A stretch of 10,288 nucleotides of DNA from Bacteroidales bacterium. GTDB lineage: Bacteria; Bacteroidota; Bacteroidia; Bacteroidales; UBA932. The stretch is from the NCBI GenBank assembly GCA_016285215.1, contig JAEEQI010000087.1, positions 1 to 10,288 on the forward strand, written 5' to 3'. Positions 1-5,502 of the stretch are shown piece after piece; position 1 is the stretch's first letter; each line of letters opens with the position of its first letter. The translations under genes and the position numbers were made by a program. Under the pieces are notes generated by a model. That model was not told the DNA's origin, ran no database searches, and was given only the letters and a program-made list of their open reading frames with translations.

Positions 1-759
1 AACCCCCTGGGCGGCAATAAGGTGGAGGGCTGCGTGGTAGAAGACGGCTTCTACTCCTTTGTGAGCCAGTACAAGATACCCTTCCTCTACGGCCTCACCG
101 TGGGAGAACTGGCCACGCTCATCAACCAGGAAGAACTCAACCGCGGCCCGCGCGGCCGGCTCAAGCCCGTGCAGTGCAAGCTCACCGTGGTTCCTATGCG
201 CGGCTGGCACCGCGATATGCTCTACAAGGATACCGGCCTGCCCTGGATCCTGCCCTCTCCCAACATCCCTTCTATGCAGTCGGCCCTTTGCTATGGGGCG
301 TCGGGCATAGCCGGGGAGTTTGGCCAGCTCAACAGCGGCGTGGGGTATACCATTCCCTTCGAGACCTTTGCGGCCGAGTGGATAGACGCAGACGCTCTGC
401 TGGACCGCCTCAACAGCTACAACATCCCCGGCGTGGCCTTCCGCACCATTCATTACAAGCCCATTTCGGGCAGCAAGAGCGGGGTTCTTCTGCACGGCGT
501 CCAGTTCACTTTTACGGACTACGAGGCGTGCCCCGTGACCCTGGTCCAATTCTATGTAATGCAGGCCGTTAACGAGCTTTATCCCGAGCAAAACCCCTAT
601 CCGCTGGCCAGCACCGATATGCTGGATAAGGTCTGTGGCACGGATTATGTGAGAATGGCTTTTGGAATGCAGATGAAAGTCGCGGACATTGTTGAGTATT
701 GGAACAAGGATGTTGAGGCTTTCAAGAAGCTTTCCCAAGTGTATTACTTATACCGTTAA
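1..759 (+). CDS. namZ: NamZ-like (DUF1343) exo-beta-N-acetylmuramidase, C-terminal part; 5' end outside window
   Basis: The frame is open from base 1, so the GTG at 22 is not the real start; 252 codons remain of a family usually about 400 residues long. The fragment begins with the family's NPLGG..VEG segment. It continues with a conserved core near fragment residues 60-90 (VPMRGW, then TGLPW and SPNIPS) and an IPFE..AAEWIDA segment near 118-130, and ends in the usual GTD..R...G....I..YW...VEAF...YYLYR tail. DUF1343 proteins of this type include the Tannerella forsythia NamZ enzyme, which removes terminal N-acetylmuramic acid from peptidoglycan fragments, so a role in cell-wall recycling is inferred. 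The N-terminus and any signal peptide are not visible, so location cannot be read here. Only 20 bp separate its TAA from the next gene on the same strand. Family assignment is firm; the exact substrate is inferred. Confidence 0.82.
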   Translation, partial: NPLGGNKVEGCVVEDGFYSFVSQYKIPFLYGLTVGELATLINQEELNRGPRGRLKPVQCKLTVVPMRGWHRDMLYKDTGLPWILPSPNIPSMQSALCYGASGIAGEFGQLNSGVGYTIPFETFAAEWIDADALLDRLNSYNIPGVAFRTIHYKPISGSKSGVLLHGVQFTFTDYEACPVTLVQFYVMQAVNELYPEQNPYPLASTDMLDKVCGTDYVRMAFGMQMKVADIVEYWNKDVEAFKKLSQVYYLYR

Positions 760-779
760 CTTTTAAAACTATTTGTGCT

Positions 780-2201
780 ATGAGAAGGTTTATGACATTT
801 ACAGCTTCCTTGATGCTGGCCTTAGCTATGCTCATCGCACCTGATATGCGGGCCCAGTCCCGCCGTTCCGGTGGGGGAAGCACCACCACCCAGCAGCAGA
901 GCGGAAGCAGCAGTAGCAGCAACCGCAGAAGCGGCGGAAGCAGCTCCAGCTCTTCCAGCACCCGCTCCAGCTCTACTACCAGTTCCACCTCCAGCTCTTC
1001 GAGCACCCGTTCCAGTGGAACCGTGCAGCAGCAACAGAGCAGCAACCGCAGAAGCAGCGGCACCGCTACTACTGGCAGCAGCAGCGCTACCCGCTCCGGC
1101 AGCAACTCTACCAGCGGAACCGTGCAGCAGCAGAACAACAACCGCAGAAGCAGTGGCTCTACTTCCAACAGCAGTGCTACCCGCTCCAGCAGCAGTTCTT
1201 CTTCCAGCAGCAGCTCCCGCGGCACCGTTCGCTCCAGCAGCGCTACTACCCGTTCTTCCAGCGAGGGAACCCGCGTGGTGAGCGGAGAGACCAAGCAGCA
1301 GCCTCAGCAGCAGAGCCAGCGCTCCAGCGGCACCGTCCGTTCCTCCAACGTGACCAGCAGCGGCCTTATCGGCACCGCCGTTGAGAATCCGGAGCACCGC
1401 ACCCAGGAGGTCTACAGGGACAATGGCTACAACTACCGCTATAACGATGGCATCCGCGTAGACGACCGTCACAATATGTACCGCGTGGCACCCCGTCAGA
1501 GAGATCCTCTGGCCTGGGACCGTCCCGGCCACTTCTATGGAGACGCTCCTCACTACTACGGATACCGTATCCACAGCATCCCTCCTTCCTGGCGCCGGAT
1601 CAGCCACTGGGGTATTGATTATTATTATCACAATGGCATTTACTATCGGCCTTATGGCGGTTCGTATGTGATTTGCCGTCCTCCTTTTGGCACTCCTCTG
1701 GAGAGAGCCATTGACAGGGCCATCCTGCGGGCCATCCGCTTCGCCTACTACTACGACACCTATCGCACCTACGACAGCGTGTTCGACTACTATAACGTCA
1801 TTGCCCGGCAGAATCTCATCATTGCGCAGCAGAACGCCCGCATCATTGCCCGCAATTCCAACTACGCCATCAACTCCAACAAGGCCCTTTCGGCCTACGA
1901 GCTGGCCAACAGGATGGGACTGGTGCAGAGCTACGCCTACGCAAACTCCGAGTACTTCTATCAGGACGGCGTATTCTATACCGTATCTCCTTCCGGAGTG
2001 TTTACCACCATTGTTCCTCCTGCAGGTGCTCTGGTCACTTCCCTCCCGGACGACTATGAGGTCATTGTGATGAACGGTATCGAGTACTATCTGGTGGACA
2101 ACACCGTCTTCCGTACCACCGTCTTTGAGGGAGAGCCCTACCTGGAGGTCCTGGGCCAGATGTACGGCTCACTATACAGCCAGTACAACATTTATCGTTA
2201 A
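780..2201 (+). CDS. Exported Ser/Thr/Gln-rich protein with Tyr-rich DUF6515-like C-terminus
   Basis: A 473-residue protein. Residues 1-25 look like a signal peptide: MRRF, then a hydrophobic stretch, then a possible cleavage after MRA (M-R-A|Q). Residues about 31-193 are low complexity (Ser, Thr, Gln, Arg, Gly), with recurring pieces such as SGTVQQQ, NRRSSG and SATRS. From about 205 the protein becomes Tyr-rich and folded-looking. A motif occurs twice: YYYHNGIYYR followed by a PPFG segment (281-304), and YFYQDGVFYT followed by a PPAGALVTSLP segment (392-423). Between them is a helix-prone stretch (305-385). The C-terminal YY..DNTVF..T....Y.EVLGQ pattern resembles proteins annotated DUF6515 in Bacteroidota; that name is from memory. 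No catalytic motif is visible. It may be a periplasmic or surface protein with a disordered linker, but its function is unknown. The ATG at 780 follows TTTGTGCT, the same context as pncA's start, and a strong terminator follows the stop. Confidence 0.8.
   Translation: MRRFMTFTASLMLALAMLIAPDMRAQSRRSGGGSTTTQQQSGSSSSSNRRSGGSSSSSSSTRSSSTTSSTSSSSSTRSSGTVQQQQSSNRRSSGTATTGSSSATRSGSNSTSGTVQQQNNNRRSSGSTSNSSATRSSSSSSSSSSSRGTVRSSSATTRSSSEGTRVVSGETKQQPQQQSQRSSGTVRSSNVTSSGLIGTAVENPEHRTQEVYRDNGYNYRYNDGIRVDDRHNMYRVAPRQRDPLAWDRPGHFYGDAPHYYGYRIHSIPPSWRRISHWGIDYYYHNGIYYRPYGGSYVICRPPFGTPLERAIDRAILRAIRFAYYYDTYRTYDSVFDYYNVIARQNLIIAQQNARIIARNSNYAINSNKALSAYELANRMGLVQSYAYANSEYFYQDGVFYTVSPSGVFTTIVPPAGALVTSLPDDYEVIVMNGIEYYLVDNTVFRTTVFEGEPYLEVLGQMYGSLYSQYNIYR
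870..1358 (+). repeat. Ser/Gln low-complexity coding repeat
   Basis: This stretch encodes residues about 31-193 of the exported protein and is built from AGC, TCC, CAG and ACC codons. A clearer imperfect tandem unit of about 33 residues can be seen. One copy starts with SGTVQQQQ at residue 79 (base 1014) and the next with SGTVQQQ at residue 112 (base 1113). Both run through NRRSSG and SATRS, and the core AACCGTGCAGCAGCA is shared at the DNA level. Its skewed composition opens long meaningless frames on both strands. Such tracts are prone to slippage, so length may vary between strains (inference). Confidence 0.75.
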
Positions 2202-2208
2202 ACGAATC

Positions 2209-2238
2209 AATCCCGGCTTCAAAGGCCGGGATTTTTTT
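2209..2238 (+). terminator. Intrinsic terminator after the DUF6515-like gene
   Basis: A perfect 9-bp stem AATCCCGGC (2209-2217) / GCCGGGATT (2225-2233) has a 7-base loop and runs straight into seven T residues (2232-2238). It starts 8 bases after the TAA at 2199-2201. It ends 2 bases before the pncA -7 element, so the terminator occupies the space where an upstream promoter element would lie. Confidence 0.92.
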
Positions 2239-2240
2239 GC

Positions 2241-2248
2241 TACCTTTG
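2241..2248 (+). promoter_or_regulatory. Bacteroidota -7 element of pncA (TACCTTTG)
   Basis: TACCTTTG matches the TAnnTTTG consensus exactly. Only four bases (TGCT) separate it from the ATG at 2253. Transcription from this element would start at or within a few bases of the start codon, predicting a leaderless or nearly leaderless mRNA. No TTTG is seen at the expected -33 distance, where the preceding terminator stem lies instead. Confidence 0.72.
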
Positions 2249-2252
2249 TGCT

Positions 2253-2807
2253 ATGATTAAAGACTCTGCACTCATTGTCGTGGATATGATCTACGACTTC
2301 ATAGATGGCTCCCTGGCTTGCCTGGAGGCCGATAAAGCCGTGGCCAATACCGTGGCCTACATCAAGGGCAATCACCCTTATCCCATTCTCTTTATCCGGG
2401 ATCATCATCCGGAGAACCACTGCTCGTTTGCAGCCCAGGGCGGTCCCTGGCCGCCGCACTGCGTGCAGGGCACCCGAGGGGCAGAGATCCACAAGGACAT
2501 CCTTCCCTTCGTAGAGGAAGAGCTGTGCTTCTTCAAGGGAGAGAACCAGGCCGAAGAACAGTACAGCGGCTTCCAGGGCATCAATGCCGCCGGCCAGAGC
2601 TTGCAGGAAGTGCTGGAGCTGATGGAGGTTAAGAACCCCATTGTCTGCGGCATAGCCACCGAATACTGCGTACGCAATACGGCCGAAGACCTGCTCAAGG
2701 CCGGTTTCCAGGTTACGGTGTTAAAGGATTGTCTGGCTTATGTAGAGGCCGAAGGGCACAAAAAAGCCCTCGAAGCTATGAAGGCCGAGGGCATCCGATT
2801 AGTCTAA
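2253..2807 (+). CDS. pncA: Nicotinamidase (isochorismatase fold)
   Basis: Cytoplasmic enzyme that hydrolyses nicotinamide to nicotinate and ammonia, the first step of the Preiss-Handler salvage route to NAD. The 184-residue length is normal. The catalytic triad is visible as Asp11 (VVDMIYDF), Lys95 (FFKGENQ) and Cys139 (GIATEYCVRNTAEDL). The metal-site residues are Asp50 and His52 (RDHHPENH) and His69 (WPPHCVQGT), with the same D-x-H and 19-residue spacing as characterised archaeal nicotinamidases. These residues distinguish it from generic isochorismatases. The ATG at 2253 directly follows a -7 element, and no other start fits. The stop overlaps the prfB stop tail-to-tail by 9 bp. The last codons also contain the prfB terminator on the opposite strand. 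The next enzyme of the pathway, pncB, lies one gene away on the same strand but has its own promoter. Confidence 0.93.
   Translation: MIKDSALIVVDMIYDFIDGSLACLEADKAVANTVAYIKGNHPYPILFIRDHHPENHCSFAAQGGPWPPHCVQGTRGAEIHKDILPFVEEELCFFKGENQAEEQYSGFQGINAAGQSLQEVLELMEVKNPIVCGIATEYCVRNTAEDLLKAGFQVTVLKDCLAYVEAEGHKKALEAMKAEGIRLV
2760..2792 (-). terminator. Intrinsic terminator of prfB, embedded in the pncA coding sequence
   Basis: Read on the minus strand, a perfect 7-bp stem GCCCTCG (2792-2786) / CGAGGGC (2772-2766) with a 13-base loop is followed at once by six T residues (2765-2760). It begins 6 bases past the prfB stop codon. The whole structure lies within pncA codons for residues about 170-180, where the T run corresponds to two AAA lysine codons. 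Position, GC-rich stem and T tract all fit a real terminator. Confidence 0.78.
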
Positions 2808-3941
2808 ATCGTCCGGGTCCGTTACCGCGGTTCCGGTACCCATCAGATAGGTTTTCATAAACTCGTTCAGGTCTCCGTCCAGGACGCCCTGCGTATCGGC
2901 CGTGTTGTAACCGGTGCGGAGGTCCTTCACCAGCTTGTACGGGTGCAGGACGTAGTTTCTGATCTGCGAGCCCCACTCGATGCGCTTTTTCTGGCCTTCC
3001 AGTTCGGCCTGCTTTTCCTGACGCTTCTTGAGCTCTATGTCGTAGAGGCGGGACTTGAGGATGAGGAGGGCTCTCTGGCGGTTGTCCTGCTGGCTGCGGG
3101 TTTCCGTGTTTTCTACCATAATGCCGGAGGGCAGGTGTCGCACGCGTACGCCGGTTTCCACCTTGTTCACGTTCTGGCCGCCGTGGCCGCCGCTGCGGAA
3201 AGTGTCCCACTCCAGGTCGGAGGGGTTAATCTCAATGTTGATGGAATCGTCTACCAGGGGATAGACGAATACGCTGGAGAAGGTGGTCTGGCGTTTGCCC
3301 TGGGCGTTGAAGGGGGAGATGCGAACCAGGCGGTGCACTCCGTTTTCGGCCTTCAGGTAGCCGTAGGCGTAATCTCCTTCCACTTCTATGGTGCAGCTCT
3401 TGATGCCGGCTTCTTCTCCTTCCAGCAGGGAGGTGATGGTGTATTTGTAGCCGTTTCGCTCGCACCAGCGGGTGTACATACGCATTAGCATAGCGCTCCA
3501 GTCGTTGGCCTCGGTTCCGCCGGCGCCGGAGTTGATGGTGAGCACGGCTCCCAGGTTGTCTCCTTCGTTGCCCAGCATATTGCGGAGCTCCAGGGCCTCG
3601 ACGGCCTCTACCGCCTGGGCGTAGGCGGCTTCCAGCTCTTTGGTCTCTGCGGTTTCCAGGGCTTCGTCTTCCGTGCCGGAGAGGCTCTCCTTGGCAAAGT
3701 CGTAGAGCACTTCCAGATCATCGGCCTGTACGCGGGCCTTGTCGTAGGACGTTACCCAGGACTTGACGCCGGCCAGCTTCTTGAGAAAGGCCTCGGCGGC
3801 TTTGGGGTCGTCCCAAAAGTCGGGCGCCAGGCTTTCCTGCGTCTTTTTCTCCACCTCTTTCCGTTTGCCGGCAATGTCCAGGCAGCCTTCCAGATTGGAA
3901 AGCCGCTCCTGCAGGTCTTTGATCTGTTCAAGTGTAATCAT
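2799..3941 (-). CDS. prfB: Peptide chain release factor 2 (single-frame, no programmed frameshift)
   Basis: Cytoplasmic translation termination factor for UGA and UAA codons. It has 380 residues from the ATG at 3941. The order is an N-terminal helical domain (about 1-105), then the codon-recognition tripeptide SPF (209-211, in RISPFNAQGKR), then the GGQ motif (254-256, in SGGHGGQNVNKVE) that enters the peptidyl-transferase centre. Both motifs sit four residues later than in E. coli RF2. SPF rather than PxT identifies RF2 over RF1. The residue matching E. coli Thr246 is Ser250. Many bacteria carry a +1 frameshift site near codon 25; here the frame runs straight through GCLDIAGKR with no in-frame UGA. 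A TTG nine bases upstream (3950) is rejected as start because it is part of the -7 element. The gene is divergent from pncB and convergent with pncA. Confidence 0.95.
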   Translation of the reverse strand: MITLEQIKDLQERLSNLEGCLDIAGKRKEVEKKTQESLAPDFWDDPKAAEAFLKKLAGVKSWVTSYDKARVQADDLEVLYDFAKESLSGTEDEALETAETKELEAAYAQAVEAVEALELRNMLGNEGDNLGAVLTINSGAGGTEANDWSAMLMRMYTRWCERNGYKYTITSLLEGEEAGIKSCTIEVEGDYAYGYLKAENGVHRLVRISPFNAQGKRQTTFSSVFVYPLVDDSINIEINPSDLEWDTFRSGGHGGQNVNKVETGVRVRHLPSGIMVENTETRSQQDNRQRALLILKSRLYDIELKKRQEKQAELEGQKKRIEWGSQIRNYVLHPYKLVKDLRTGYNTADTQGVLDGDLNEFMKTYLMGTGTAVTDPDDLD

Positions 3942-3947
3942 AGAGTA

Positions 3948-3955
3948 CAAAGATA
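3948..3955 (-). promoter_or_regulatory. Bacteroidota -7 element of prfB (TATCTTTG)
   Basis: On the minus strand the sequence reads TATCTTTG, an exact TAnnTTTG match. It lies 6 bases before the ATG at 3941, so the leader would be only a few bases long. It forms the left arm of a perfect inverted repeat whose right arm is the pncB element. Confidence 0.75.
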
Positions 3956-3968
3956 CGTAAATTTTGAG

Positions 3969-3976
3969 TATCTTTG
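3969..3976 (+). promoter_or_regulatory. Bacteroidota -7 element of pncB (TATCTTTG)
   Basis: Exact TAnnTTTG match 20 bases before the ATG at 3997, giving a short AT-rich leader (3977-3996) without a Shine-Dalgarno sequence. No TTTG is found at the usual -33 distance. Confidence 0.75.
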
Positions 3977-3996
3977 TATAAATATAGAATGGTGTA

Positions 3997-5502
3997 ATGA
4001 ATCAGATTAACAACGCATACGTATCGGACAAGTACCAGTACACAATGGGAAAGTCTTATCTGGAGTGCGGCAAGCACAAGCAAATCGCTGTCTTTAACCT
4101 CTTTTACCGCCAGGCCCCCGAGAACAACAACTGGGCGGTTGTGAGCGGTACCGAGGAAGTGATAGAAATGGTCAAGACCCTGGGCACGGAGCCGGAGGAG
4201 TTCTATGAGAAGTTCCTTCCCGGAGACGCCTACAAGGAGTTCCGCCATTACCTGAGCACTATGAAGTTCACCGGTGACCTCTACACTATGCGGGAAGGGG
4301 AGATTGTGTTCCCCAACCAGCCCATCGTGACGGTGGTGGCTCCGCTGGTGGAGGCCCAGGTGCTGGAGACCCCTATGCTGTGCATCCTCAACCACCAGAT
4401 GGCCGTGGCCACCAAGGCCTCCCGCGTGTGCCGCTCCACGGACAAGCCCGTTTCTGAGTTCGGATCCCGCCGCGCTCACGGCCCCTGGGCTGCGGTGTAC
4501 GGTGGTAAGGCCGCCCAGATTGCCGGCTGCGCCAGCTCCTCCAACATCCTAACCGGAGCCTTCAACAACGTGCCCTCTACCGGCACTATGGCCCACAGCT
4601 ACATCACTTCTTACGGCAGCACCGTGGAAGGGGAGCACAAGGCCTTCTGCGATTACATCAAGACCCATAAGGGAGAGAACCTGATTCTCCTCATCGATAC
4701 CTACGACACCCTCAAGTGCGGTATTAAGAACGCCATCCGTTCCTTCAAGGAGAACGGCATTGACAATTCCTACGGCCCCGGTTACGGCATCCGTCTGGAC
4801 AGCGGTGACCTTGCATACCTCTCGCAGGAAGTGCGCCGCATCCTGGACGAGCACGGCCTCACCAAGTGTAAGATCTTTGCCACCAACGGCCTGGACGAAT
4901 ACCTCATCACGGACCTGGAGCGTCAGGGCGCCCGCATAGACAGCTACGGTGTGGGCGACGCCATTGCCACCTCCAAGGCAGCCCCCTGCTTTGGCAATGT
5001 GTACAAGCTGGTGCAGATAGATGACCAGCCCGTTCTCAAACGCTCCGAAGACAAGATCAAGCTCATCAACCCCGGCTTCCAGATTACCTGGCGCATCAGT
5101 GCCCAGGACAAGGAAAAGGGCAATTCCCTGGACGGCTATGTCTTTAAGGCCGATGTTACCTGCCTCCGCGGAGACGCTATGGACCTGGCCATCCAGCAGG
5201 GCAAGACCATCACCATCCGCGACGAGTACGATTCCTTCAAGACCAAGACCTTCGAGGAGGGCCACTACGACGCCCGCCCGCTGCAGCTGCAGTCCGTCAA
5301 GGCCGGCGAGCGCATAGCCCCCTATTACTCCCTGGAGGTGAAGAAGGCCTTCTACAAGGACAATCTCCAGCACTTCTCCCCGGCCGAGCGCCGTCTCATC
5401 AACCCCCACTATTACAAAGTGGACATCTCCGACGATTTATACAACGTGAAGATGTCCATTATAGGGAAGCTGGTGAAAGAAATCGAGTCTTTCGAGCTTT
5501 AA
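3997..5502 (+). CDS. pncB: Nicotinate phosphoribosyltransferase
   Basis: Cytoplasmic enzyme that joins nicotinate and phosphoribosyl pyrophosphate to give nicotinate mononucleotide, with ATP hydrolysis. It follows PncA in NAD salvage. The 501-residue length fits the longer bacterial NAPRT form. The N-terminal domain opens with the substrate-side segment SDKYQYTMGKSYL (10-22). Family motifs follow: EFGSRRAHGP (154-163), GTMAHSYI (196-203, whose His200 matches the histidine phosphorylated in the family), IDTYDT (233-238), RLDSGDL (266-272) and GVGDAI (318-323). The motif set separates it from nicotinamide and quinolinate phosphoribosyltransferases. The ATG at 3997 gives a good N-terminus with a promoter 20 bases upstream. 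The stop TAA (5500-5502) shares TTAA with the stop of dpp11 on the other strand. Its likely terminator lies in the dpp11 coding region. Confidence 0.94.
   Translation: MNQINNAYVSDKYQYTMGKSYLECGKHKQIAVFNLFYRQAPENNNWAVVSGTEEVIEMVKTLGTEPEEFYEKFLPGDAYKEFRHYLSTMKFTGDLYTMREGEIVFPNQPIVTVVAPLVEAQVLETPMLCILNHQMAVATKASRVCRSTDKPVSEFGSRRAHGPWAAVYGGKAAQIAGCASSSNILTGAFNNVPSTGTMAHSYITSYGSTVEGEHKAFCDYIKTHKGENLILLIDTYDTLKCGIKNAIRSFKENGIDNSYGPGYGIRLDSGDLAYLSQEVRRILDEHGLTKCKIFATNGLDEYLITDLERQGARIDSYGVGDAIATSKAAPCFGNVYKLVQIDDQPVLKRSEDKIKLINPGFQITWRISAQDKEKGNSLDGYVFKADVTCLRGDAMDLAIQQGKTITIRDEYDSFKTKTFEEGHYDARPLQLQSVKAGERIAPYYSLEVKKAFYKDNLQHFSPAERRLINPHYYKVDISDDLYNVKMSIIGKLVKEIESFEL

Larger units (their letters stand above)
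3946..3978. repeat. Perfect 11-bp inverted repeat forming a symmetric divergent promoter
   Basis: TACAAAGATAC (3946-3956) and GTATCTTTGTA (3968-3978) are exact reverse complements separated by 11 bases. Each arm contains one -7 element, the left facing prfB and the right facing pncB. The perfect match runs beyond the 8-base promoter core by one to two bases on each side. It may therefore be only two good promoters back to back, or also a binding site for a dimeric regulator. Confidence 0.7.

Noticed and set aside
722..1631. Long open frames on both strands opposite or overlapping the Ser-rich segment (Leu/Val/Glu-rich and Ala-rich translations)
   Set aside because: They are frame shadows of the AGC/CAG-type codon repeat; there is no promoter, no plausible fold, and they lie within the exported protein gene.
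3942..3950. TTG start at 3950 for prfB
   Set aside because: That TTG is the end of the TATCTTTG promoter element; the ATG at 3941 is the usable start.
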